NCBI GenBank assembly: GCA_021495925.1
Contig: JAKEKT010000039.1
Location: 186,001 to 250,000 of the forward strand
DNA: 64,000 nt
From: Diplodia intermedia
Lineage: Eukaryota; Ascomycota; Dothideomycetes; Botryosphaeriales; Botryosphaeriaceae
Direction of reading: 5' to 3'
Part shown: piece by piece, positions 28,818 through 38,409 of the stretch
Numbering within the stretch: the stretch's first letter is position 1
How the letters are laid out: the number at the start of each line of letters is the position of its first letter
The notes under the pieces: generated by a model
Told to the model about the DNA's origin: nothing
What the model saw: the letters and a program-made list of their open reading frames with translations, nothing else
Database searches by the model: none
Program-made: the position numbers and the translations under genes

Positions 28818-30686
28818 ATGTATGGTTCTCTCTTGCTTGTCTCTCTTGCGGCGGTTGGCGTTTTGGGGTCCGCCCTGCCAGAGCCTGACGCTCGCCATGT
28901 TCCACCCCGGTGGAGGACAAAGGCGACGAGAAAACACGCCACCAAAACGAAATTCTACGCCATCGCACCTGGACCCCCGAGCAAAAACTACGACGCTGCT
29001 GCTGAGTTTGGTCGATTCCACCCCGGCCTATTCGCCCCGAAATCCACCACCATTCCCGATGGCTCGTTTTTGGGAGGCGACGACGAAAGCTCTTCGACCG
29101 CGGACCCGACTGCCACCACGGCTTCCGCCGACGCTGCTTCTTCTTCCGCTTCCGCCGACTGGGGCTGCGACTCCCCCGACACGCCGGACACCGACCTCCT
29201 CCCCGACGCATCGTGCGGCATCTACTTCGACGACGACCTGGACGACTTCTACGGCCACTACGACTTCTCCCCCGCGACCTTCGCCGCCGCACTCGAGGAC
29301 TTCGCGCCGGGCCTCCCATCCTACGCCGCCGCCGACTTCTCCGCCGCCTCCGTCCCGCAATTCGTCACCGTCGGCGGCCAGACGTTCAGCACCTCATCCC
29401 GAGTCGACGGGCCCGCATTAACCTCCTTCTCCCTCCTCCGCGCGCGCACGCCGCAGGGGGGGCTCGATCCGGCGGACTTCGACAGCATCGAAGACTTCAT
29501 CATCGAGCAGGCGGTTGCGCGGGAGGGCCAAAGCGCCGTCGCGGAGCTGCAGGCGCGGCGGCGCGCCCAGGGGATCGCGACGACGCCCGGGCGCCAGTCC
29601 GACCTGCTGAATGCCCAGGGCACCGCCATGATGCAGGCCAGGGCCGACCTGGCGCGGGAGAGGGCCCGGCTGGCGCTGGCCCTCGCCAACGCCGCGCAGG
29701 CGAGGGCCGACCGGGCGAAGGAGGCGGCGAAGGGTGGCGATGCGGCGAGGGTGGCGCAGATCGCGCTCGAGCGCAAGACGCTGCCGGTGCTGGATGGCGG
29801 CGGTCGGTCGGGCGAGGCCAGGGGCGTCGAGCCGCTGGCTGTGGGCAGCAAGGTTGCTGCTGCTGCGGTTGGGGCGGCGGCGGCGGGAGACAGGGCCGGG
29901 CAGGTGCGCTTGCAGGCGCAGAGCGCGGTGCAGAACGCGGCGCAGCAGGCAGCGACAACGCCCAAAAAGAAGGAGAAGAAGAAGAAGAAGCTCGTCCGAC
30001 GCTTCGAAGCCTTGGACGAGGACGACGCCAACAACAGCGACCTCGACAGCGCACTGATCGCCCAGCTCCTGCTGATGGGCGTCGACGAGCAACAGAACCC
30101 CGACCTCACCACCAGCAGCACCAGCAGCACCAACGACGATATCGCCCCTCCCGCCTTCGCCTACAGCACCGTCGCCGACGCTACGGGCCGCTTCTTCCTC
30201 GCGGCCGACGACTCGGGCACGCTGGGCCTGACGACGACGGCGCCGTCGGCGGCTGGCGGTTTCGCGCCCAACACGTTCGCCTTCTTTGATGGCGTGCTGG
30301 GCGCCGATGCCCGCGGCCGCCTGCCCGTCTACTTCCCCGCCGCCATGGACGCGCTGGGCGTGTCGCGGTTCCGGGTCGCGGCGCTCAACGACACGGCGTT
30401 TGACGCGCGCGCCGCGGCCGCGGTGCCCGTCAAGGTTGATGGTGGGTACGCGGTGCTGGTGCCGGTGGATACCGAGGGTGTGGGCTATGCGTTCGTGGCG
30501 TGTGACGTCGTGGCGTCGGAGGGTGATGGAGAAGTGAGGGTGAACAAGCTTTTTGTTGTCAAGGACCTGGAGGCTGGGGTGAGGACGCTGTTGGATGCGT
30601 CGACGCGGTCGGAAGTCACGGGGGGTGTGGTGGATGAGTGCTTTCCTGTTGCGTTGAGGTCGCCGTTTGGGTCGGCGGGTCTTTAG
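28818..30686 (+). CDS. Predicted secreted alanine-rich protein, unknown family
   Basis: A single exon of 622 aa. MYGSLLLVSLAAVGVLGSAL is a clear signal peptide, cleaved near SALPEP. A basic segment follows, then an acidic Ser/Thr/Asp-rich region (about 90-150). An Ala/Arg/Glu-rich stretch (about 240-370; RARLALALANAAQARADRAK) is likely a long helix or coiled coil. KKKEKKKKKLVRR then forms a dibasic cluster that could be a kexin site, followed by a Thr/Ser linker. The C-terminal roughly 190 residues (AYSTVADATGRFFLAADDSG...VNKLFVVKDLEAGVRT) look like a folded domain. ATG 28818 is preferred over upstream codons because it starts the signal peptide. No homologous family is recognised. The GC-rich codon use creates long shadow frames. 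Confidence 0.75.
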   Translation: MYGSLLLVSLAAVGVLGSALPEPDARHVPPRWRTKATRKHATKTKFYAIAPGPPSKNYDAAAEFGRFHPGLFAPKSTTIPDGSFLGGDDESSSTADPTATTASADAASSSASADWGCDSPDTPDTDLLPDASCGIYFDDDLDDFYGHYDFSPATFAAALEDFAPGLPSYAAADFSAASVPQFVTVGGQTFSTSSRVDGPALTSFSLLRARTPQGGLDPADFDSIEDFIIEQAVAREGQSAVAELQARRRAQGIATTPGRQSDLLNAQGTAMMQARADLARERARLALALANAAQARADRAKEAAKGGDAARVAQIALERKTLPVLDGGGRSGEARGVEPLAVGSKVAAAAVGAAAAGDRAGQVRLQAQSAVQNAAQQAATTPKKKEKKKKKLVRRFEALDEDDANNSDLDSALIAQLLLMGVDEQQNPDLTTSSTSSTNDDIAPPAFAYSTVADATGRFFLAADDSGTLGLTTTAPSAAGGFAPNTFAFFDGVLGADARGRLPVYFPAAMDALGVSRFRVAALNDTAFDARAAAAVPVKVDGGYAVLVPVDTEGVGYAFVACDVVASEGDGEVRVNKLFVVKDLEAGVRTLLDASTRSEVTGGVVDECFPVALRSPFGSAGL

Positions 30687-30959
30687 GAGCGGGCGACTGA
30701 AGAATTGGGTCCACCCGCATGTGTCTCATAGTCCCATCGTACTCCCGTGGGAAGCTGAACCTATCCGCTCGGGCTAAACGTCGGTTAGAAGTATGACTAT
30801 TAGATGTACGGGTCAAAGTTTTTTTTTTTTTCTTGTCCAGGGCCCAGGGTTCCGATGATTGGCTTACCGTGGTTCAACAGCCACAATACTACAATGGCCA
30901 CAATACTAACACTTTTGCCCGCCTTGTAGCCTACAAAGACCAGTCACCTTGCACTGTAC

Positions 30960-31160
30960 GTCGACATTCAACTCTTTGCTCGACGACCAACTCTTTGCTC
31001 GACGACCAACTCTTTGCTCGACCAACTCTTTGCTCGACCAACTCTTTGCTCGACCAACTCTTTGCTCGCCACCTCACTCAGAAACAGTGTCGACATTCAA
31101 CTCTTTGCTCGCCACCTCACTCAGAACCAAATTCGACATTCAACTCTTTACCCGCCGTCC
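30960..31160 (+). repeat. Tandem repeat of a CAACTCTTTGCTCG unit
   Basis: Eight copies of caactctttgctcg (the last diverged to caactctttacccg) occur at spacings of 16-19 bp in the first block and then 43-46 bp in larger units that add cgccacctcactcagaa. The array ends just before the ATG at 31173, so it would form the 5' leader of that gene. A 14-base T run at 30818-30831 lies upstream. Confidence 0.85.
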
Positions 31161-31172
31161 ACTTGGAAAACA

Positions 31173-32192
31173 ATGTCGACATCCAACTCTCAGAACTGCT
31201 TGTTGCAAGCCGAGTCTCATGAAGGTGTCCACGGACGAGAAGTCGCCACAGTGCACACGCCCTGCTACCTTGACGCACTGCCCACCGAGCTTATCCTCGA
31301 GGTTGCCGAATGGCTCCAGTCCGGCAGCGCTTTCCTGTCCCTTGGAGCTTCCAGCTTCAGGTTCCGCGAAGTCCTCAAACTGGCACGGGTGCCAGCTCCC
31401 GACGCCGAATCGCGGGCGACGTTCCGCAACTACCTCCGCCTCGACGACCTTTGCGAGCGCGAGCGCAAGGGCCTGCTACGAATGTCGGGCAAGGTGTGTT
31501 CCGGCTGCGTCGACGTCCACCACTTCCTAAAATTCCCGGCGTCCGAACTACACATCGCGCCGCACCGCAGGCTGTGCTTCGGGCAACGCGGCCGCTTCCG
31601 CCTCTGCGAGCACGCCACGTTCGACTACAGGGACATTGCCAAGTGGTCTTCCGGAAAAGCCAGGCCGATGAGTTTGATGGGCCCACTCGAATGGTACAAG
31701 GGCGACATCATCTGCCTACATGCGTCACATGCGTCTCACGCGCACGACTTCTACGACCTCCCCAGGATGACCAGACTCGAGTATCAGAGGGGAGTCAACT
31801 CCGGCTTCTTCCTCCACAGAAATATGGACCTGCTGTTCAGGCTCGACCCGAGCCAGGAAACGCGTACCAGCCCGGAAGCGTTGCGGAAGCGGCTGGCCGC
31901 CATTGATCTGCGCGTGTGTCCGCACAAATTCCTGAGCGACCCGAACCTGTTCCAGGGCACGCCGGAAAGCGAGATCGAGGACTTCGCAAGAGAGCACCGG
32001 TGCTCCCTTTCGATCCCGTGTTCTCTCTGCGACGGCCGGGACGGCCGTTTGGGTACCGACAAAATTCGCATCATCCTCCGGGACTGGAGTCGACGGGGCG
32101 TGTTCCTGTGCCTTTCTCGCGAAATGTCCCTTCCCAAGAACCCGAATAGCGTTGAGTGGCTTTCGAACCTCGAGATACCACGACAGGCGTAA
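31173..32192 (+). CDS. F-box-like protein, Cys/His-rich C-terminal part
   Basis: A single exon of 339 aa. Residues about 30-75 (LDALPTELILEVAEWLQSGS...LSLGASSFRFREVLK) match the fungal F-box pattern LPxELxxxIxxxL...L, suggesting a Skp1-binding subunit of an SCF ubiquitin ligase. The remainder holds conserved-looking pairs of Cys and His (SGKVCSGCVDVHHF, HRRLCFGQRGRFRLCEHATF, CSLSIPCSLCDGR), a layout common in ascomycete F-box proteins of unknown target. ATG 31173 is chosen because it directly follows the tandem-repeat leader and precedes the F-box by about 30 residues. The stop is five bases before the ATG of the next ORF. Confidence 0.65.
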   Translation: MSTSNSQNCLLQAESHEGVHGREVATVHTPCYLDALPTELILEVAEWLQSGSAFLSLGASSFRFREVLKLARVPAPDAESRATFRNYLRLDDLCERERKGLLRMSGKVCSGCVDVHHFLKFPASELHIAPHRRLCFGQRGRFRLCEHATFDYRDIAKWSSGKARPMSLMGPLEWYKGDIICLHASHASHAHDFYDLPRMTRLEYQRGVNSGFFLHRNMDLLFRLDPSQETRTSPEALRKRLAAIDLRVCPHKFLSDPNLFQGTPESEIEDFAREHRCSLSIPCSLCDGRDGRLGTDKIRIILRDWSRRGVFLCLSREMSLPKNPNSVEWLSNLEIPRQA

Positions 32193-32196
32193 AGCA

Positions 32197-32226
32197 ATGC
32201 CAAGCAACGACGCCAACAACGACAAC

Positions 32227-32258
<32 letters not shown>

Positions 32259-32742
32259 GAAGGACAAGACGAAGAAGAACGACGACAAGAACAACGACAA
32301 TAAGAACGACAAGAACGACAAGAACAACGACGCCAACAACAACAAGAAGGACGAGAACAACAAGAAGGACAAGAGCAACAAGAAGGATAAGAACAACAAG
32401 AAGGACAAGAAGGACAAGAAGGACAAGAAGGACAAGAAGGACAAGAAGGACAAGAAGGACAAGAAGGACAAGAAGGACAAGAAGGACAAGAAAAACAAGA
32501 AGGACAAGAAAAACAAGAAGGACAAGAACGACAAGAAGGACAAGAATAACACCACGTTCGTTTCTTCCCCGAGGGCAAGCACGGTGACCGCAACGGCAAC
32601 CCCAACCCCGGCACCCTTGTCGAGACTGGTGTCACGCACCCCTTCCAGTTCGACTTCTACCTCTGCGCCCACTCGGCTATCAAGGGCACTTACTGCCCGT
32701 CCCGTCCACTACACGGTTCTCATGAACGAGAGGCCGGCATGA
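32197..32742 (+). CDS. Low-complexity Asn/Lys/Asp ORF reading into an Argonaute relic
   Basis: The open frame encodes 181 aa: MPSNDANNDN, Thr and Asn runs, a long KKD repeat built on a 9-bp gacaagaag unit, then about 60 residues of Ser/Thr/Pro that are the out-of-frame reading of an Argonaute fragment. It starts five bases after the F-box stop. There is no known domain. Open length is explained by the repeat having no stop in any forward frame. I doubt that it is a real protein gene. If translated, it would be a highly charged, disordered, strongly basic protein. Confidence 0.3.
32340..32545 (+). repeat. 9-bp minisatellite (gacaagaag)n
   Basis: An uninterrupted core of 9-bp units at about 32398-32490 encodes (DKK)n in this frame, flanked by degenerate units with aac and gac substitutions on both sides. 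It ends about 10 bp before the Argonaute-derived sequence. Confidence 0.9.
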
Positions 32743-32893
32743 GCTCTGACTGAGGAGATCCAGCAGATGCTCTTCGAAGCACAGCTTCCACAGTACATCC
32801 GCTCCACGACTCCGGTCGGCCTCTTCCCTGCGGTCTACTACGCTCACTTGGCTTCGGGATGGGATGGCATGAGATGCACGAAGGCGTTGCGCT
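32553..32893 (+). pseudogene. Argonaute (PIWI domain) fragment, frameshifted
   Basis: From 32553 the frame reads HVRFFPEGKHGDRNGNPNPG, then THPFQFDFYLCAHSAIKGT. This is the PIWI segment around the last catalytic His (DFYLxxHxxxxGT). The frame then slips by about 32695 to RPVHYTVLMNE, meets stops near 32740, and resumes as LTEEIQQMLFEAQLPQYI, RSTTPVGLFPAVYYAHLASG. At least two frame breaks are needed. The rest of Argonaute (N, PAZ, MID and the start of PIWI) is absent. On its 5' side lies the minisatellite instead. It is a relic and cannot code for an active slicer. Confidence 0.85.
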
Positions 32894-34541
32894 TCGACCT
32901 ACTCGGCGCACGTGGCTTCTTCCTTTTGGTAAAAACCAGTAGATAAAGAAAATAAAAATTGAAAAATCCCCTCCGCTTGTTGTTGGCCTTGTCAGAGTGA
33001 TTCTCCATTGAGTGCTTCTTCTTGAGGTTGGTGAAGAGGAAAGGTTCAGATTGGTGGGGGGAGGCGAATATACATAGCCGGGTGCAGAAAATTCTACGCG
33101 TGCAAGAGCGCGCCGCTTGAGGAAGGAGCCATGGTGTTGCTTAGCAAGCCAGCAACCTCACTGAATGCAAAACCAGACACTTAAGCACGTCAAGTTTATC
33201 CATGGCACCTGTTTCCCGAAATGAACCCCTGGACGGCGTGGTAGAAAGCGTACACCGCCGGACCTCACCGGGTGGTGTAGCGCATGTTTCTACTGTTCAT
33301 GCCGTCCAGGCTAATTTGCCAGATCGATGACTTCCATCGCTGTGACGACTGCGAGAGCATGTCTCAGCCTGCTGCCCTCCCTATCCGTCGTGCGGCTCTC
33401 ACTCTCCATCTTCCAGCCCCCACATCGACGTCCCCATCTCGCCATTCAACGTCTCCAATCACGTCCACCCGCATCGCCCGCGAGAGCGTGACCAACGCGA
33501 GTCAGCTCCACCCCGGGAACTCTGCAGCCAAGGGAGCCGTCGACCAAATAGAGTCAGAATCGAGTGAGACGACAAGCCCTTCCCCCCTCGACCGCGTTCT
33601 TTTCGCCGATCCAGAGGGCTGGCTGGAGAAACCACAAAGGGAGAGATGATGATGATGATGATGATGATGCACACCTCAAAAACGATGATGTGGTCATCCT
33701 GGAGAAGCTCGTCTACTTCTGCAGCCACCGGCTGGGAGATGCAGACCTGCACAGGCTGCTCGTGCAGTGTAAAAGGTGGGGACCCCATTCAGCCGCATGA
33801 TGTACGCCACTCGCTTACTCCCCCGGGGGGTATGCGCGGTCTCCATTGGCGGCGATACGGGCTTTGTTTTGCTTTTTTTTTTTTCTTTCCTTCCTGCAGC
33901 TGCAAGAGTAGATAGCAGTTCCGGCATGCACGGAGATACGCCTTTCGAATGGGAGTATGTATCTCGCTTCGGTGTAGAGCTGGGCTTTCGGGTTCCAATG
34001 GCATAAAAAGAGAAAGAAGAACTGACGTGCAGGAGGCTCGGCCATCGCCCCTTTTCCATATTGTCCGACGGGATGGCGTTGTCGTTTTACTTTTCCCCTC
34101 CTGCATGCGCTGGTCACGATGCCGGGCGTACGTACGACACCATGCTTATCTCGTACGCCACTCCAGCCACCCATCGGCACGGGTCTTTCTGGCGGGATCC
34201 CCGTGTCACCGCATTGCTGGATAATGCGGCTCGGCAGCGTGCATCCATCCCCTATCACCTTCTTTGTAAGGGCAGCACGTGTGGTAGCACCGTTCCCAGC
34301 GGCAGCAGACTCGCCATGATAGCAACAGCAACGCAGATCACCTCTCTCTCCTCCGCAACATGCCAGCTTTCCCTTAAATCCTCCGCGCAAAGTGCGGGTA
34401 GCCGTAGCCCCCCCGTCAAACATGTCAAGAGAACCACCACCACCCACGGAACGGCGCACCGACACAAAACAGGACACAGTAGCCTCGACAAATCCTCCTC
34501 CATCGCTACCGGACTCGACTGCCCACAACACTACCGCAACC
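32894..34541. other. Spacer with a GAT microsatellite, no supported gene
   Basis: A (gat)8 run lies at about 33645-33669. The ORF from ATG 33284 (121 aa) is Ser/Thr/Pro-rich with no domain. The frame after the microsatellite (LEKLVYFCSHRLGDADLHRL) could be a decayed end of something, but I cannot place it. A CT/A-rich leader precedes 34542. Confidence 0.45.
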
Positions 34542-36197
34542 ATGACGAAGTCAGAACACTCCTCCCCCTCCTCCCTCCGCCTCTCCCCAGTCGACCAAGC
34601 CTCCTTCCCCGTCTACGTCCGCCTCCTCTACATCCTCCCCTTCGCGGCCGCCGCGTCGCAGCGGCCGCGCGCCGAGCGGCACGTACGCGAGCGGCTGGGC
34701 GCGTGTTTGACCCGGTGGCCGTGGCTGGGCGGGCACGTCGTCGGCGCCGACAACGCCGCGTCGCCGGCCATCGAGGTGAGGTATCGCGACGCGCCGGCGG
34801 ACGTTCCGAACGGCAGGGACGGCTGCGAGGAGGAGGAGGAGGAGATCCTGGTGGTGAAGGAGTTGGGGACGCGGGATGATGGGTGGGTCGGGAGCTACGG
34901 GGAGCTGGCGAAGCGACGGTGGTTCGGCGAGGGGTTGCTGGACAAGGACGTGCTGTCGAATCGGGCGGAGCATCCGGAGCCGGCGGGGGAGGGGCGGCGG
35001 CGGGGTTGGCCGGTGTTTGGGTTGCAGGTTAGTTGGGTGGAGGGGGGGTTGGTGTTGTGTTTTGCGTTTCATCATCGGGTTGTGGATGGGTGCGGCATCA
35101 CGAGGTTTCTGGAAGAGTTTGCGGGGGAGGGTCGGGAAGAGGTGTTGGAGGGGGTGGACGGTGCCGACGGTGCCCGCGGAGCCGTCGTTTTTCGACTTCC
35201 GCTTTTCGTGGAGGACGGGGCGCCGCCGGAGGAGTATTGCTTCGATTACCGCAGACTTGTGCCGCTGCCGGATTCGGAAGTCCCAGTGAAAAGGGGCAAG
35301 AACGTGACGAGGATCTTGCGGTTTGACGCGAGCGGGTTGAGAAGACTCAAGGGAGAGGTGAATGCGGAACTGAAGAAGAGATGCCCCGACCTCTGGGTCT
35401 CCACCATGGACTGTCTTTGTGCTGTGATCTGGATTGGCTTGATGAGAGCGAGGTGGCAGAGAGGAAGGGGAGCGGGAAAGGCAGACGCCGGGGAAGCGCT
35501 GGAGCCTCACGAGACCACCCGCTTCAACATCGCCGTCGACGCTCGTCGGCGACTACAGCCCCCACTGCCGGACACGTACATGGGCAACGCCTTCGTAGTC
35601 GCGGTCGCCCAAGCAAGAGTCGAAGATGTCATAGGAACGGCCATTTCCCGCGTACACCCACTACCCACCCCACCGGCCTCCCCGATCCAGCCAGCAGCCG
35701 AACGACGCGCCTGCCCAACAACAACGACCCAGACCATCGCCACCGCCGCCCTGCGCATCCGCCAGGCCATCAACTCCGTCGACGACGCCTACATCCGCCG
35801 CCGCTTCAACTTCGCGGCATCGCTTTGCGCCCGGCAAACACCCGCACACGTCTCCCCCGGCGACTGCGGCACCGCCCTCCACCGCGCCCTCGACCCCGCC
35901 CGCGCCGGTGTCGACTGCAGCTCCTGGATCGACTTCCCCGTCACCCATTTCCGCATCCCCGGCACCACCACGACGATGACGACCGATGGCGGCCAAGACG
36001 GAGGAGAAGGGCGGCCGGCCTGGGTGCGCAAGACGTACTCGGCGAACCCGGGCGCCGTCAACGTGCTGCCGCGGAGGGGAGGGACCAAGGGGAGCGACGA
36101 GGACGAATGGGAGGTGCTGGTGGCGGCGGCAGAGGTAGATGTGGAGAGGATGGTTAAGGGGATGGAGGGGTGCAGGGGGTTTGTGGGGGTGGTGTAG
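34542..36197 (+). CDS. BAHD-type acyltransferase (trichothecene acetyltransferase-like family)
   Basis: A single exon of 551 aa. BAHD/transferase-family enzymes move acyl groups from CoA to hydroxyls or amines, often in secondary metabolism. The catalytic HxxxD is seen as FAFHHRVVDGCG (about residue 176). LRLSPVDQASFPVYVRLLYI at the N-terminus, TMDCLCAVIWIGLMRAR and GNAFVVAVAQARVEDV match the family layout. The second motif (DFGWG) is not clean: SSWIDFPVTHFRIP followed by a Thr/Gly insert takes its place. ATG 34542 begins just before the conserved start. Two in-frame ATGs upstream (34392, 34422) would add low-complexity residues. There is no other biosynthetic gene beside it, so the substrate is unknown. 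Confidence 0.8.
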   Translation: MTKSEHSSPSSLRLSPVDQASFPVYVRLLYILPFAAAASQRPRAERHVRERLGACLTRWPWLGGHVVGADNAASPAIEVRYRDAPADVPNGRDGCEEEEEEILVVKELGTRDDGWVGSYGELAKRRWFGEGLLDKDVLSNRAEHPEPAGEGRRRGWPVFGLQVSWVEGGLVLCFAFHHRVVDGCGITRFLEEFAGEGREEVLEGVDGADGARGAVVFRLPLFVEDGAPPEEYCFDYRRLVPLPDSEVPVKRGKNVTRILRFDASGLRRLKGEVNAELKKRCPDLWVSTMDCLCAVIWIGLMRARWQRGRGAGKADAGEALEPHETTRFNIAVDARRRLQPPLPDTYMGNAFVVAVAQARVEDVIGTAISRVHPLPTPPASPIQPAAERRACPTTTTQTIATAALRIRQAINSVDDAYIRRRFNFAASLCARQTPAHVSPGDCGTALHRALDPARAGVDCSSWIDFPVTHFRIPGTTTTMTTDGGQDGGEGRPAWVRKTYSANPGAVNVLPRRGGTKGSDEDEWEVLVAAAEVDVERMVKGMEGCRGFVGVV

Positions 36198-36244
36198 GGA
36201 GAGCGGGGAGGATGGGCACCTTTGTCTATTTGTATTTCGATTCC

Positions 36245-37695
36245 CAGCCCACTGTAGCTCGCTCAGCGTCAGCAGGCGTCGTGCACAGAACATCCATCTG
36301 AGTAGCTTGAGACATTTCGTCCTGTCTCGCGAGTCCATTTGCAGCAGCGTATTGCTGTAGAATTCATTCAACGGCTTGGGGACCGCAATCGCCTTCTCCA
36401 GAGCCGCCGACAGGGAGGATCCTTCCTTGATCGCCTCATGAATGACGAGACGCGTCCAAAGGAAGTTGCCTTCTGCAAGGTTCGCCACCCGTTTGGACAG
36501 CTCGGGCGCGTGTAGCAGTTCTTCCAGCTCTCCCATCTTTTGCTTTGCGTACTTCTCGATGTCGCCGCGATTGTGCTCTTGGAGAGATATTGATTCAAAA
36601 CGAAAAGGCTGAGCCACGTTTGGGAAAGGACGACAGGAAAAACAGACGGCGATGGACGGCGCCTGTGCCGCGGAGGCAGCTTTGCAAGGATTCGTGAGAG
36701 ACGTCAGATAGCTCAGTAGGTCCACCGCCTCATCGTGTCCGACCTCGTCAACGGCGTTAATGAAAAGGAAAATAGTCTTCGCGGCGGAATTGTTCGTGAG
36801 GTAGCTCCAAAATATAGACTGACTCGGCGGTCTGATTGACACGCCATTGCGGTGGTCCTCGGATTCCGTGTCGGATGTGTAGTTTGCTCCATTCCGTATT
36901 ACTGGGTCTCAGGAAAGGGATCCGTCAGCGTACATCTTGAGGTCGCTCTTAAGCTCCGCTTCTTCCCAGTGCCACTTATTGCGCTCGATATCGCCAATGT
37001 CCTTTCTTCTTCTGCGGAATTTACTCCCCAGGAAGCAGAGAAGAAGTGGAGCTTGGTCGCTGGACACTATTTGGTGTACCAAAGACCTTACCATGCAATT
37101 CGCATGCTTTGCCACCAAACCGCCGAGACTGTGCGCAATGACGATGATTTTCCGGGAACTCTGGAAACAACAGTCAAGTCAGTTCAAAGTTGCTGGCCAT
37201 TGTTTAAGCCAATGGTCTTACCGAGCCATCACTCTCCGGTCTCATTCGTGCAATCCGAAGAGAAGTGCATCTGCATGCCCTCGCAGGTTATTTTGGCCGA
37301 CAGCCTCCCACGGCTTCCTTGCGAAACGAGCATCGTATCCAAACGTCATGACTCCGGCCCTGGGATACGTCCGACCAAGCAAAAATCTGCTGGCCAGTAT
37401 GTACCGGATTTCCCGTCTAGCCATGTGTCGTAGGCGTCACCACCCAAGCCATGTATGAATATGATGTCGACCAGAGCATCTCGCGGGTCGGCCACGGCTC
37501 GGATACCAAGGATGTTTCCCTCAGGGAACAGTTGCAACTTCCGTTGCGCTGTTGTAGCGGCCTTGCTGACAGCCGAGCCACCGAGCCCTGTTTGTCGCTC
37601 CGCCTCAAGGTCTTGGCAGCCAGTAGCAGCTGCGGCTGTGTTTGGAGACTTTGATCGCTTCGGCTTGACAAGGAGAATCTGGGATGTTCAGCCAT
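36245..37695 (-). pseudogene. Broken hydrolase-NLR (sesB-like STAND) gene
   Basis: Minus-strand pieces in order: an alpha/beta-hydrolase start (LVDIIFIHGLGGDAYDTW, TYWPADF), then after a shift at a T5 run (37381-37385) LLGRTYPRAGVMTFGYDARF, then after a second shift near 37250 RMRPESDGS, an intron, and SRKIIVIAHSLGGLVAKHA with the nucleophile-elbow Ser. A P-loop NTPase part follows from about 36840 (KTIFLFINAVDEVG, the Walker B region; AVCFSCRPFPNV; LAEGNFLWTRLVI; WMFCARRLLTLSELQWA), but the Walker A segment is missing. Similarity ends near 36245 beside the BAHD gene, and no sensor repeats exist. Members of this type act in fungal non-self recognition. Confidence 0.75.
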
Positions 37696-38409
37696 GGGGA
37701 AAGGATAGGTAGCCGGAGAACGAGGCCGACGTTGCGTGAACTCAGCCTGCCGTCGTCTTCAAGTCATTATAAACCCACGACCCCACTTTGTGTCACCTAC
37801 ACCGGGCTACAGTCGCTAAGAGCTGGGTCCAGGAGAAATCTCAGCCTCGCAGTAGCACATGCAGTAAGCATCTGATGCAGCAACTCGGGCGGGCTGATCA
37901 CGTCGCTTGTGAAAGCCAATAACACATCGTGGCCAACCAGGCGACCGAAATCCTTGTTCAAAAGCTGAGCTCACTGCATAAGATGACCTATCAGCTTCAT
38001 AACCCATGAACTCAAATGTCTGGAGTGAGGGAAACTAACAAAGTTCCATACTCACTTGAGAAACGACCCGACAGTTCCAAGAATACTCTTCCCATTTCTC
38101 TATCCGTAAACAAAAGACACACGATACTCTAGTTACACTTCCTCCGCACAGCAGCAGTAGCAGCAGCACATCCGCCCACAATTACTCACCACCACCACAA
38201 CCACCACCACTACCAGAAGAGAAAGAAACGGAACTGCTGTAGAACACGGACCAAGGCTCGTCGCTTCAGCCCTCTGATCCCAAGTTTTAGCAAAAAAAGA
38301 TGTTCTTCGTTCCTTTAGTTAGCTCCCAACCCACCGCCACCCTCGTCCCCATATCACTGGACTCGTACAGCTACCGCCACCCGACCGCTCTATACTTTTG
38401 TGTCGCTCT
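37696..38409. other. Spacer, MIC60 downstream region
   Basis: It contains short cag/cac trinucleotide runs around 38150-38215 and no supported frame. Confidence 0.5.

Noticed and set aside
29213..30289. Several long frames on both strands across the secreted protein gene
   Set aside because: They are Arg/Pro-rich shadows without starts or domains; the frame with the signal peptide is the coding one.
33284..33800. 121-codon ORF plus a downstream frame containing an Asp run
   Set aside because: The Asp run is a GAT microsatellite and neither part shows a family signature. A decayed gene is possible but unsupported.
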